Shown: positions 19,893 to 31,741, counted from the first letter of the stretch. The stretch is DNA of 64,000 nucleotides from Mytilinidion resinicola (GCF_010093595.1 NW_022985464.1:382161-446160), one strand, 5' to 3'. The notes: a model not told the origin generated them from the letters alone. Translations and numbers: made by a program.

Positions 19893-22366
19893 CTTACTCT
19901 CTTTTCTAAGGCTTTTAGCCTAAAAGTATTTCTATAGTAGGGTTTTAGATAAATAGCTGGTAATACCCTATCTATTAGGCTGTTATTATGCTATTCTATT
20001 TCTTTTTTTATAATATCTAATACTTTAAAAGCTAAGAAATAAAAAAGCTGTTTTATACTTATAAATTATATTAATACGTTTAGTTAAAAAGTTATACCTT
20101 ATTCCCGGTGCAAGTTTTAGGGTTTATCTTATATAGTTTCTATATCTAACTCTAATTATTATGCAGCCTATGTTTAGGCGCAGCAATTAAACTATAATAT
20201 TGCTAGTATTTTAGCATCTGCCTGCAAGTTAGTATAGTCTATTATTATATATACCCCTTTTTTATCTAACCCTATTAGGGTAAAAACTGGCTTATAAAAA
20301 GGATAGGCTTTATTATAAAAAGTTAGAAACTTATACAGCCCTATTTTCCCTTCTAAATACCTAAAAGGCTGCTATAATAAAACTTAGTTATCTAGATTCT
20401 TAAAAAAAGCTATTGCAGAAGTATAGCAAAGAAATAATATATCGCGGTTTTAAAACTCTAGAAGAGCTTAAGAAAGATAATTAAAAGAAGGCTAAGTAGA
20501 AAAAATAAGAGTATATTAAAAGGGAAGCCTCGCCTTTCTTTAAGGTGTTTAGTTCTGCTAGGTCCTTTAATCTATTAGATTCTTCCTAGCTAGCTGGCGT
20601 AATATTGCTATTATTCTAGGCTATTCCGGATTCTAGCGGTAAAACTGCTGCAGGAGTTCCTAATAGTTTACTAAACTTTTAACTAGTTCCTATATATTTT
20701 TAGAGGTGCTGTATTTTTTCTACTTAATTAGGTATTTCTTTTACTAACTATATTATTAGGAATCTAGGATTTACTTAACCTTATATTTATTATTATTATT
20801 AATCTTAATATTATTTTCTAGCTTAGTATTAGGTAGTACAGGTTCTAGTAGCAATATATAGAAGACCGGGTGTATTTTTATCCTATTAGGTAGCCTAAGC
20901 TTATAGTTTACTAGGCTAATAATATTCTATATTTTAAATAGTCTAATCTTAATATAGTTTAACTTTACGCTTAGTTATTTTATCTTAATATTTTTGCAAA
21001 GTAGGTAGACTCTATCCCCTTTTCTAAAGGTTAGTGCAACACTCTAGTATTAGTTATAATACTTTACTAACCTTAGTATTAGGAATTAGATATCTATTAA
21101 AAGCTGCTTCTATAGCTTTTTAATATTTTTAACTAATAGTAGTACCCTCTAGGCCCTTATACTATTAAGTTAGGGTTTTTAATACGCTTTTAGATTAAAA
21201 CTATAGTTTATAAAAAAGGGTAATACCTTTATTATCTCTATAGATGCGCTATTATAGGCAAACTAGGCTATTAGTAGTAGTAATACCTAATTATCCTGTC
21301 TATAATTAATATAGTATTATAGGTACTATTCTAAAGTCTAATTAAGCCTTTCTATTTACCCGTCTATCTAAGAGTAAAACGCCGTAGAAAGCTTATACTT
21401 TGTTCCTAGTTATATAGTAAGGGTCTGCTAGAATTTTAATATAAAGAGCTTATTTTAGTCTAAAATTATTTCCTAGGGTAGCCTGTAGTTGCTAATAATA
21501 TACTTTAAAAATATATAGGCCAGATTTTCTACTGTTAATACTTTTTAGTAAGGGATAAAGTATATATATTTAGTTAATTAGTCTGTAATTACTAATATAG
21601 TATTATACTTTATACCTATTATAGGTTTAATAAACTATAGTAGCTTAACTATAAAGTCCTATATAATAGATTTCTATACTTTTTCTAGTATAGAAGGGCT
21701 TTTTATTAGCCTGTATAGTGCGTGTTATACTAACTTATTTTTTATACACTTATATTTATATATAATTTTCTCTATTAGTTTCTAAAGTCTAGGAAAGTAG
21801 AATATCCTTATAATTTTTTCCTATATCTTTTCTACTTCCTAGTGCCTATACGCCGGTGTACTATAGAATTCCTTAATAAGCTCTTTTTATAAGGCTTTAG
21901 GTATAAATATCTTATTTTATAAGGTAATAATACTATTTTTAATTTTTTCTTGCTCTTAATTTACAGGTTCTAGGCGCAAGCTCTGCTAGTTATAACCTGC
22001 TAGATTTTAGCTTTCTTAGTTACCTTTCTATACTGCCTTAATTTATTCTTTCTACTTATTATCCTTAGATTAATAAGCAGCTGCTGCTTATATATAGTTA
22101 AATTTAAGGGTTTCTAAACTTTTTTTCCTAAGTATAGATTATATAGTCTTTCCGGCTCCTTTTATATAGTCTAGCCTTTGGCTTAGTATATCTATATAAG
22201 CGTTTTTAGATCTTTTTTAGTATATAATTATAAAATTAGAGGTTTTTAGTTTTTCTAACTATTTTACTTATTTTCTATTTAACTTTTTAGTTATAGTAAA
22301 GTATATTAAATTCTTATAGTCTATATATACCTGTATTATATATACTGCTTCTTTAAAGTAAACTTT

Positions 22367-22776
22367 TATCACGATAGCGCTACACGCGAGAGGTCGAGGG
22401 CTTAAAGAGGAGCGTTGATTAGGTGCTATGTACAATGCTACGTGGAGAATCAAGACGTTGTGTAAGGAACAGGAAGACGGGAGACGGGCCACCGGATATA
22501 AGGGCGTGGCCGAGCGCGTGGCGTACGGCCTCTATGCCGTTTCGGCGCGTGGCACGCGTGTACGCGAGGTCCTTACCAGATCAGGTGATAGGAAAAGGGG
22601 GCAGCCGGTAGGTGGCTGGAGCGGGACAGGATAGGAAGCGGAAGCGAGACGGGAGCGGAGCAGGGTAGGCAGGGCAGGAGGCCGGCCAACGGTAGTAGGC
22701 CGGTGCAGATTGCTGGAGTTGTAGCAATCTGCGGCAGAATTTCGGTAGGTAGGGTGTCGCGGTCGATACCGTGACA
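22367..22776 (-). mobile_element. Solo LTR of an unrelated retrotransposon, largely un-RIPed
   Basis: A GC-rich 410-bp island inside the TA-rich gypsy copy A. Read on the minus strand it begins TGTCACGGTATCGACC and ends CTATCGTGATA. It is flanked by the 5-bp duplication ACTTT (22362-22366 and 22777-22781). The empty site in the other gypsy-1 copy (near 58434) reads straight through (AAACTTTCTACTA), proving insertion here. No open gene is present. Confidence 0.88.
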
Positions 22777-25700
22777 ACTTTTTACTAACTAAATACTTCT
22801 ACTATAGCTAGCAGTTCCTTATTATAGATATTATAGTTTAGCTTAGCTAGGCTTAGCTTTTATAAGTAGAACGCTATAGAGTATAACTTCCCTTATTTAT
22901 CTAGTTAGTTAAGTATTGCTCCTAATACTTTATCTAATATATTATTTTTAATAGTAACTAGTTTCTATAGATTAAAGATTGCTAATACTAGTTTTAAAGT
23001 AAACTATACCTTTAACTTATTAAATATACTCTGCGCTTCTAGAGTTTATTAGTATTTAATATCCTTCTATATAAGTCCTGTAAGTAGCTCTATAATTTTT
23101 AAATAACCCTTAATAAACTGCCTATAGTAATTAGCTAACCTTAAAAATAACTATAGTTTTTTTAAATTTATAGGTTCTAGCTATTTTTAGATAGAAAACA
23201 CTTTACCTTTTTCTATTTTAATCTATTCTAGACTAATAACGTATTCTAGGAATTTAACCCTCTACCTATAGAACTTATACTTATCTAGGTTTACTATAAA
23301 GTTATATTTTTTAAGTTTTTTAAGTACCTTTTATATATATATTTTATACTTACTTAGTATTTCTAAGTATATAAGGATATTATTAAGGTATACTACTATA
23401 AATCGGTCTAGGTATCCCTTATTAGGTCTATAGCCGGAAAAGGGTTATATTGCTATTAATAAGGTTGCGTAGAGAGAAAAAAGGCTTCGGCTATAAGCCT
23501 GCTATATAGTTAAGCGCGTGCCGGCAGAACTCTAGGCGGCGGAAGAACCCTTAGCCCGCGATTACGTAACGTCCGTGCATATAATAACCTGCGGCCTTAA
23601 TAACTACTAAAAAAATACTAAGGAATAATATAATATATACCCCCCCTTTTAAAAACTAAGCTTTTATAAGAATATAGATATAAAAAAAGACTTACTATAT
23701 AAACTTATATAGTAGATAGCTAATATAGGCGTAGCTTTATATATAGGTAAAGCGTGCTAATAAAACTATATAAATAGGCGTTCTTAGTCGAATTAATTCT
23801 ACTATTTAACGGCGGTGCAGGATTTTAGGGTGTATTAGACTATTATAATAATATAGTAATATTCCGGTAGTTCTACTAAGTAGGTAGTGCCTAGTCCTTT
23901 AGTTTAATAAAATAAGCTAGTAGTTTAGGTTTTTAAGGGTTACAGTAATAGAAATTAAAGACTTTATTTAGGCAACCTTTAATATTTTTTAATAGTTGCT
24001 AGTATTTATATAGTTATATACTGCCGATATATAGAAGGATATAGCATAGAAAGAAGTATAAAAGAACCTAGCAATACGGCTAGATAAGCTAGAAACTCGG
24101 AACAACCTGCAGGAGACGAAGGAAGATCTTAATATGTTTATATACTGCCTATATAAGTATATATAAGCTATAATAGACGAAACTATACCACTCGCAAAGC
24201 CGTTAAAATAAGTATTACCTGCGTGGTTAACAGAGTGCACTAAGGAAGTGCGGGAGACGAGGCGGGCCTATAGAACCTGGCGCTTATTAAGAATAGTAGA
24301 GGACTAGATTTCGTATAGAGTATAGTATAATAGAAAGAAAAGGGCTATATATAAAAAGAGTATAAAAGTATAGCACCGCGCAGTAGATAAGATTACGTCG
24401 GATCCGAAAGGCGTATAGAAGCTAGCTAAATAGGGCAGAACTATTAGAAAGGAACCACGGCCACCGCCTTAATTCCCCTTTTTTTTACGGCCTAACAACG
24501 CAACGCTTTATATAGATAACGAGACTAAGGCCTAAATACTTGCGGAATAGTTCTTCCTACCTTTTATAGAGGCAGACCTCTCTAATATTAAAGAATACTA
24601 ATACCTAGAGCTGTATAAGTCCTTATAAAACGTTATAGTAGAAGATATTCTCTCCGCGCTAATAGAAATAGCCCCGGATAAGGCCCTGGGTATTATAAAG
24701 ATAACTAATAGAATTCTTAAGAAATATAAAACGCAGCTAGTACTAATACTAGCTAGGTTTTTTACTAGGTGCGTGCGTATAGGGCACTACCTATAGCTAT
24801 ATAAAGAATTAATTACCGTAGTGCTATATAAGCCTTAGAAAGTATTCTATAATATAGTAAAGTTATATAGGCTAATTATACTGCTAGAAATAGTAGGTAA
24901 GCTGCTTAAACGCATTATAGCACGAAAACTATCTAAAATAGTAGAGGAGAAAGGCATACTCCTACCGAGCTAAATAGGCGCAAGGCCCGAATAATCTACG
25001 CAGATAGTACTAGAACTTTTTACGGAACAAATATAAACTATATAGAAGGGCAACTCTTACCTTATTACCTTTCTTTTTAGCCTAGATATTTTAGGGGCCT
25101 TTAATAGAGTATTTTATAAAAGAATAATATATAACCTATAGGTCTAATATATACTAGAATAGATAGTCTAATTTATAGAATTGTTCCTATAGAACCGAAC
25201 TATAAAACTTTTTATTAGAAGATATATTGCTAAGACTATCCCGGTTAATATAGGTATACTATAAAAATCCTTACTTTTACTAATCCTTTTCTTATTTTTT
25301 ATAAGCACGCTCCTGCCGGCACTATAAAAAGGTAATATAACAGCCTATAGGTTTATAGATAACACTAATATCTTTATATTTAGCAGAAGTATAGAAGAAA
25401 ACTACAGGGTAATTAAAAGTGCGCACGTATAGTATATAGAGTGGGCGAAAAAGCACAGCGTAGTATTTGCCCCGGATAAGTATTACCTTATACACTTTAT
25501 AAGGCGCTGTTTAAATACGGTAAATATAAAGGCTATAGTAAATATCTAAGGCTTTATAAAAGGCCTAATTATAAAGCTTTATATACTTAAAGTTTAGGTG
25601 GACTTTAAATTTAAATAGGGCCCGCATATATATATTATAAAGGAAAAGGCTATAGTATAAATAGGAGCCCTTACACGGCTAACAGTATTAATATAGGGCG

Positions 25701-25882
25701 TAAGCTTCCAAAAAGCACAGTATATATACTTAGTAGTTATTAGGCCGGTCCTTATATATAGGTGTACTACCTAGTTTCTAACGCTAGGTATAAAGGAATA
25801 AATTAGTAAAGCAAAGATTAAATAACTTAAAACGGCCTAGAACTACTTCCTTTATACTATTATAGGGGTGTATAAAACAATA

Positions 25883-27729
25883 ACGTAATCCACAAGTTAG
25901 TGGCCCGCACAAGCTAGTGGCCCACCCAACCACGCTACCGAGGCCAAATATTCCGAATTACTCCACCACGAACAAATATATTTGATGCAGCTACATACTA
26001 GCTAGCTGCCTGCCGCCTAGGGCACGTACGTGCATTGTGTTCTGTTGATTCGCACATGCTGCACCTAGGTTTTGCTCGCTGTGGCCGCTCGGCCGGTGGC
26101 TCTGCTGCCTCCTCTGCTGCCCCTTCCTGTACAGGTTGTGCACGATCGGCTGCTTCTTCACCTGATAGAATACCCTTTCTAGCTATATACGTGCGCTTCC
26201 TTGCCTTCTTTTGTTTCTGGCGCTGATTCTCTATGCGCAGCTTCTCATTTTCGCTTGCAAGCAGCACGGCGTTTGACATTGCTGTTTCGCACGCCTTGAT
26301 AATTTGGCCAAGGGCCTGTTCTGCTGGACTTTGTGGGCTATGCATACGCCGCTGGCGATAGCGCTTTAGCAGGGCTGTCTGCTTTTGTAGCTCGGCGACA
26401 TTATGGGGTGTTTCGGCTGTCCAGGATCCATTTGATTGTGGCCGTAGAGAGGGGGGTGGCGGCGTGTGATATCCGGCATGCAGCAATGATAGCACACGAT
26501 CGGGGTTGTATGGAACTAGGCCAGTAGCTGCAAATCCCGCCCGTATATTGCCTGCATGTAGTGCCTCCTGCCTGGCCTGCCTATATATAGGTAGGAATTC
26601 GTGTTTGTCGATGTGGTTGACACCGTGGCCTATAATCTGTTCAACCAGGCGTCCATAGGACCGCTTTAGCACGGAGAAACAGCCAATATCTAGGGGCTGC
26701 AGCAGATGCGATGAATGTGCAGGCATGCAGACAATAATAATATTGTGATCCAGGCAGAATTGGTCGAATTCGGGGTTTATATGGCTATCGTGGCCGTCCA
26801 ATACAAGCATCCGATGCGTGCCAACTGTGCGATCTTTTGTATACTTGTGGAATAGTTTTAGCCAGGCAAGGCCAATTTCATTTGTTGTCCAGCCATTCTC
26901 ACTAACGCCGATTGACCATTCCTTTGGAATAACCTCGTACCAAGCGGCTTGGTGCATTATTGCTTCAAAGATAACTAGGGGTGGAATTTCAACCCCCATT
27001 GCATTGATGCATTCGATAATTGTAACCCATTCTCGATTGCCCGGCTGTACAGTCCTAGGCCGGCCGGCACGGTCTGTTCCAGTAACAACCCGGGCAGTTG
27101 CAATAACACCCATTTGGCAGCCGGTCTCATTAAAATTCCAGGTGTCTTCATTAAGAATTCCATATTGTATCTTAATATCTTGCACGCGTTTAAACCAGGC
27201 CCGGATAAGCACAGGATCTTCGCATTTAGCACGCTGATAGTCGTATTTGCGATTGAATTTGGATTTTAGGTTGTCATGGCGGCTGATGAAATTTCGCACC
27301 CAGTTCTGGCCGACAGTAAGGGGGGTATTCTGTACAACGCGTTGGCTAGCTAGAATGCTGGCTATCTGCCGTACAGTAGCAATACGGGGCGGCATGCCAC
27401 GCTGGTCCATCGACAGAATCCTCTGTACAAGAACCTCTTCTTGTACAGGTGTAAGACGGCGATTTTTGGAGATAGCACCGCGTTGTGGAGGAATACCACG
27501 GGCGCGACGCGTAACCGTCTTTCTGGGCACATCGTATAGTTTCTCAACGCCTCGGAAGGATGTAATTTGGCCGGTCTTGTAGGCTTGAACGCCTAGAATA
27601 ACTCTGCCTTCTTAAAAGATAGCTTCTTGTTGTTGTGGTGCTGCCATTGGGGTGGTTGTTGGACGACGCGTCGCGTGTTGAGTTGGGTGGGCCACTAGCT
27701 TGTGCGGGCCACTAACTTGTGGATTACGT
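25883..27729 (-). mobile_element. pogo/Fot1-type DNA transposon pogo-1, nearly intact
   Basis: Perfect 48-bp terminal inverted repeats lie at 25883-25930 and 27682-27729, starting ACGTAATCCACAAG. They are flanked by the TA target duplication (25881-25882 and 27730-27731). The 1,847-bp element carries one transposase gene on the minus strand. Each terminal repeat contains two copies of a 17-bp motif, CACAAGYTAGTGGCCCR. Lack of RIP shows it arrived after the surrounding LINE was degraded. Confidence 0.95.
25998..27530 (-). CDS. pogo/Fot1-family DDE transposase with C-terminal zinc knuckle
   Basis: The 510-residue frame shows a CENP-B-type HTH region (LTPVQEEVLVQRILSMDQRG, then VGQNWVRNFISRH) and the DDE_1 catalytic core. 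The core motifs are WNFNETGCQMGV (first Asp replaced by Asn in WNFNE), the central MLVLDGHDSHIN and PAHSSHLLQPLDIGCFSVLK. At the C-terminus CSMCESTEHNARTCP forms a CCHC zinc knuckle (CX2CX4HX4C). The natural start is probably the ATG at 27647, since the upstream frame matches the first helix of related proteins, but a TAA at 27612-27614 (codon 12) breaks it. The Met at 27530 is therefore only the first Met of the surviving open frame. If the first catalytic Asp is truly Asn here, activity would be doubtful. Confidence 0.88.
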   Translation of the reverse strand: MPRKTVTRRARGIPPQRGAISKNRRLTPVQEEVLVQRILSMDQRGMPPRIATVRQIASILASQRVVQNTPLTVGQNWVRNFISRHDNLKSKFNRKYDYQRAKCEDPVLIRAWFKRVQDIKIQYGILNEDTWNFNETGCQMGVIATARVVTGTDRAGRPRTVQPGNREWVTIIECINAMGVEIPPLVIFEAIMHQAAWYEVIPKEWSIGVSENGWTTNEIGLAWLKLFHKYTKDRTVGTHRMLVLDGHDSHINPEFDQFCLDHNIIIVCMPAHSSHLLQPLDIGCFSVLKRSYGRLVEQIIGHGVNHIDKHEFLPIYRQARQEALHAGNIRAGFAATGLVPYNPDRVLSLLHAGYHTPPPPSLRPQSNGSWTAETPHNVAELQKQTALLKRYRQRRMHSPQSPAEQALGQIIKACETAMSNAVLLASENEKLRIENQRQKQKKARKRTYIARKGILSGEEAADRAQPVQEGAAEEAAEPPAERPQRAKPRCSMCESTEHNARTCPRRQAAS

Positions 27730-28231
27730 TATAGGGCTGATATTATCTTATTAACGCACTAATAAGGTCTATACGCATAATACTACTAACCTATAGCTAA
27801 GTTACCACGATTAACGGGAAGTTAATAGTAGAGCTGTATTAGATGCGCCTTATAATACTCCTAAAAAGAGGCACCCTATAAATTATACGATAACGCCGCA
27901 ATACTAATATATTTTTTCGTTGTTTAACGTTCTAAAAAACTGCAAATAGCTAAATTATAAAATCTAACTTACCTAGTTAAATATAAGGAAATTTAGATAT
28001 AGGTAAAAAGTATAGATTACTATAAAAATAAAGTACTATTAATTTAGCTTACTATAAAAGGAGGCTTATAATATAGGAATAGACGTTAAACTATTTATAG
28101 GCCGTCGAAAGTTATCCGCCAACGTAGGCTAAAAAAGACTAGATATATAATAACGGAATATACTATATTAGATGCTAAGCTTTAACCCCTAACTTATTAT
28201 TATAAAAGCGTATATATAATTATAATAAATA

Positions 28232-28375
28232 AAGGTAGGAAAGTGAAATTTATTTAAAAAATATTGCAATAAATTAGCTTTATCCTATACTTACTTTATA
28301 AGCCTTTTTATCTAAAAACAGTTTTATTGCTTAGCTATCCCCTTTAAATAAATTTTACTTTATTACCTTCCTAGC
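28232..28375. repeat. Foldback / possible MITE remnant, about 140 bp
   Basis: GGTAGGAAAGTGAAATTTATTTAAA near the left edge is matched by an inverted TTTAAATAAATTTTACTTTATTACC near the right edge, and the inner arms are also partly complementary. This could be a short non-autonomous element between the LINE end and the DUF3435 relic. Ends are approximate. Confidence 0.45.
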
Positions 28376-28842
28376 CTTATACTAGATCTATTCCTATACT
28401 ATATTTAAACGCTTAATTAGTAATAAGTTAGGTTAAGGCTTAGGGTTTAATACAGGCCGAACCGGGTTAAGAATATTAGTATTAAGAGTAAGTTAGAGGG
28501 CAGAATAGTAGGGCAGAATAGAAGAGACCGCTAAGAGAGAGTATATAAAGCTGGCGTAAAAAGGTTAAATATAGAAGCGTCTGCTAAGTATAGAAAGGAT
28601 AAAGGAAGTTGTAGTAGGAAAGTTAAGTATATAAGAAAAGTCTTAGCTTAGTATAGGAAAACTCTTTTATTTACCTTTAGAATCCGCTCTAAACTAAGGT
28701 ATTATAGTAATTAGAAAAGTAAAGAAACTTAAGAAAAAGGGAGAAAAAAAGCGGTAGTTTTAATAGCGAGCTAGGGTAAGCTCTATAATACTAGTGCATC
28801 GGAATTGCCAGCGCCTAAAAAGCTAGAATAGGCAGCGCAGAT
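28376..28842. other. TA-rich spacer downstream of the DUF3435 relic
   Basis: No domain could be recognised. The stretch lies between the foldback and the stop codon of the recombinase relic, so it may be the 3' flank of that element. Confidence 0.3.
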
Positions 28843-31285
28843 TTATAAAACAGTACTGTACACCTTATAAGTATATTATTACTAGTATATTTTATTATTT
28901 AGGTTAACCTAGCAGAGATTATATTTAATAGATTCTCCTTTCCTAGTATTTACTAGGTGCTTTTTCTTAAAATATTTGCTAAAATTGCCTAAGGTATAAA
29001 ATAAGTATATACGCAGTTTTATAGGTAGATTTTCGTTACCTAGGTAAACGAAATATATTCTTGGCCTTATTTCCTTATATATAAATACCTTAGCTACTTC
29101 CAGCACTTATATAGATAAGTCTAGCTAGGTATTATCTTTACTTTTACCTAGTAAAATATAACTACTTAATAGTTGGAGTTAAATAGGGTGTATTCCGCCC
29201 TTTTTAACCCTATAATATTCCGTAATAGCTTAAATAGCTCTATTACGCCGGCATATTTCTACTTCTAGACTAACTCCCGGCAGGGCTATAATAGTATTAG
29301 CTAGCTTCTTCTATACTAGGAGTATAGTATATTAAGGCTATACTATAATAACCTTATTTTTACTTTTAATACTAGTAAGCTGCTGCTTAATATTACGTAT
29401 AGGTTGTTTATACTTCTAGCGTTCCTTAATATTCTTAAGAAGAATATCTTGCTAGCGCTGCTTTTCCTAGTTAATTTTGCGATTAAGCTTTATATACTTT
29501 AGATACTTTATAGAATTTCGGAGTTTACGCCTAAGTTGCTTTTATTATTAGAGCAGGTAAAGAACTTTAGGATTATTATTTACTAATATAGATTATTCTA
29601 AAGTAAGCTATTATAGCTATTAAGGATTAATCGAGTAACTTATAGTATAAAATACTTATATTAATACGTTTTAGGGCTTAATACCTTATATAACAGCTTA
29701 TATATCTACTATAATATATTGCGAAAAATAGTGTTTTAAAAACGTCCGGCTATTATAGTGCGTTATTATAAGGTTTTATATAGCCTTGCTAATATTACCT
29801 ATATATTATATTAATATTATATCTTACTAATAACTACTTAGGCTAAGCTTACTATTTTTATTAAAGGCCTTCCCTCTATTATATTTTAATAAATAGGGCC
29901 GGGTGATTTAGGTAAACCCCGTAATTTCGCCTAGTATTTTAATCTAGGGCAGTAATATAGAGTACTAAAGAGGCTGGTTTTCTAAAATAGTTTAGCTATT
30001 TAGGGTTCTTATAGGTTGCTAAAGTACTAGGATTTTATCTAGTTTCCTATTTAGAAGTAATAGTAGCTTATTGCGCCCTAGTAGAATATAGAGCCTGCTT
30101 AACTTTTTTTTAGATATTAGATTATATAGTGCGAACGCTCTATTACGGAAAAGTATTCTAAAAAGAAAGATATATAGACTAAAAATAAGGGACTTATTAA
30201 ATATAATTTTAGGGAGAGGAAAGGTGTTTTTTACTAAAGTTAGTATTCTTTTAGAAATATATAGATATTAGCTAAACTTAAAAACTTATAGAACTTATAT
30301 ATTTTTTATTCTAAGGAACTCCTTTATAAATTTAAAGGTAAACTCTAGTAATACCCGATAAGGCCCACCCTTTAAATCCCGGAGCAGCGTAACTAGTATA
30401 TACTAATAGCAGAGTGTAAGAATAGCTTATAGCCGATTTGCTGTAAAACTACTAATCTATAAGTAGAAATAGTTTTATATTCTATACTATTTATAAGAAA
30501 ACCTTTTTTTAGTTATTATAAAACTTATTTATAGTACTAGGGTCTAATCCTCTATAAATATATAGGCCTTATCTCGCCCTATTTTCTTTAGATTATGCTT
30601 TTTTGCTAGTTTTTATAGTACCTATAGTTTAGCTTAGATATAAAGTTTTAAATAAAAGGGAGAATTTAAGTACCTTATATATACTCCGGTTTATTTTACT
30701 ATCTATTTTATTGCTAGTTACTCTTTTATATACCAGGCGATATACCTTCTAGTATATCCTAAAAGAGCTAGTATACTTAGTACCCTAATATTTCCTTTTT
30801 TTTTCCCTTAGCGCTAACTAAGTAGCTAGTTAAAGAAAGTATATAGTATACGGACGGATATAGTTATATAGTTACGGAGGCTGTTTTTCCTAAGGTATAC
30901 CTAGCATCTATACTATATTAGTGTTATATATTTTAAGCCTAGCGCGGGTTAATAGGGGAGTATAGAAACTAGTAACCTACTAATTCCACTAATCTTCTAT
31001 ATAATCTAGCAGGTAAGTAGTACTATTTTTATAGTCCTCTTTTATATACTTTTAATTATTAAATAATTCTAGCTATTAGAGGTAGTACTTACGCGGACGG
31101 TTTTTATTAGGGGAGAGCTATACTCTATCCTCTATACCTTTATATTACTTATTATCCTTATTGTCTTTATCGGTATAAGTGTTAATATTAGTTAGATTAG
31201 TATCCGACTCTACACCGTTGTCTACGTCAGACTCCGCATACTTGCTCGCCTCGGAGGAATTATTAACCGATAGATAACAGCGCAT
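28843..31285 (-). pseudogene. DUF3435-family tyrosine recombinase (Starship captain-like) with C2H2 tail, RIP-degraded
   Basis: Reading the minus strand from an ATG at 31285 through many TAG/TAA stops gives about 814 codons colinear with DUF3435 (PF11917) proteins. Surviving landmarks in order: acidic N-terminus (SEASKYAESDVDNGVESDT), FTANRL, VTLLRDLKGGPYRVLLEFTF, RILFRNRAFALYN, RLYILLGRNKLLLLLNRK, LGEITGFT, then YNRGKAFN and RTFLKHY. The His and Tyr of RTFLKHY correspond to the recombinase C-terminal box; the Arg expected before YN is now Lys, as a G-to-A change would give. The last part (FVYLGNENLPIKLR, FSKYFKKKHL, and Cys/His pairs down to about 28860) is a degraded C2H2 tail. DUF3435 proteins are the captains that move Starship elements. 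Here only the recombinase is visible, without recognised cargo. Confidence 0.75.
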
Positions 31286-31741
31286 ATCGCGTTAGTATAT
31301 AGAGGTTAACGAAGGGAGGGGATATTAGAGAAGGCTGGGATAGTAAACAATATAGTAGATAGTAGATACGCAGCTGGTCGAGTAGAGGAGAGTAAAGAGG
31401 GGGGGGCTCTTGTGTGCGGATCTGTAGCTAACGAGGAGCAGAAGGTTTTAAGTACGCCGCTGGCAGGGCGGCCTTAGTTTGGGTCGATATAATACGGGCG
31501 TTAAGAATAGACTAAGGTCGCAGGCGTGCCGTCGCATCCTAGGATAGAAAACGGGCTCTAGGGTGGCTTGGTCTGTTCCGTCGACTATTAGCGCCTACGC
31601 TAGCTAATATAGGAAACCCGAAGGGTACGTACGCTCGAGCCAGCGCCGGCGCGTTTAGGGGGTTTTTGCGGCAAGTTAGCCTTAGAAAACGGCGTTATAA
31701 GCCTCTAAAATCGGCGGCTAAAACGCCGTTAGATTGTTTAA
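31286..31741 (-). promoter_or_regulatory. Upstream region and probable 5' edge of the DUF3435 element, with a hairpin
   Basis: A less RIP-damaged, GC-richer stretch upstream of the recombinase start. At its outer edge (31690-31735) AAAACGGCGTTATAAGCC and GGCTAAAACGCCGTTAG form an imperfect hairpin. At about 31741 the colinear gypsy-2 reverse transcriptase begins abruptly mid-domain, which suggests an insertion or deletion boundary here. Confidence 0.45.

Larger units (their letters stand above)
19359..23435 (-). mobile_element. Ty3/gypsy retrotransposon gypsy-1, copy A, RIP-degraded and truncated in RT
   Basis: This copy parallels the complete element at 55350-63068 almost base for base apart from transitions. 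It contains the 3' LTR (19359-19892), a polypurine-type tract next to it, the integrase and RNase H regions and the C-terminal part of reverse transcriptase (a RIP-altered Y-x-D-D-I-L-I-Y box around 23380-23410, minus strand). Colinearity with the other copy stops near 23430, at the start of the Y-x-D-D region. The gag, protease and 5' LTR are absent here. The copy is interrupted by the unrelated solo LTR at 22367-22776. Almost every expected Trp/Gln codon is a stop, as RIP produces. Confidence 0.85.
23436..28230 (+). mobile_element. Tad1-like non-LTR retrotransposon (LINE), RIP-degraded, interrupted by pogo-1
   Basis: The plus strand encodes a recognisable reverse transcriptase of the Tad1/jockey type, full of TAG/TAA stops at expected Trp/Gln positions. 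Key pieces are SDPKGVWKLAKW (about 24,395), APDKALGI (about 24,670), motif A FSLDILGAFNRV (about 25,080) and motif C FIDNTNIFIF (about 25,350), where FADD is altered. The pogo-1 element interrupts at 25883, and the LINE resumes at 27732. There is little room upstream for ORF1 plus the endonuclease, so the copy is probably 5'-truncated. Both ends are approximate. Confidence 0.75.

Noticed and set aside
22423..22777. Short frames in the GC-rich island
   Set aside because: The island is a solo LTR with target duplication, not a gene.
26818..27237. 139-residue plus-strand frame
   Set aside because: Antisense to the pogo-1 transposase.
28376..31741. Complete Starship element
   Set aside because: Only a recombinase relic is visible; no cargo, no defined ends and no flanking direct repeats were found.
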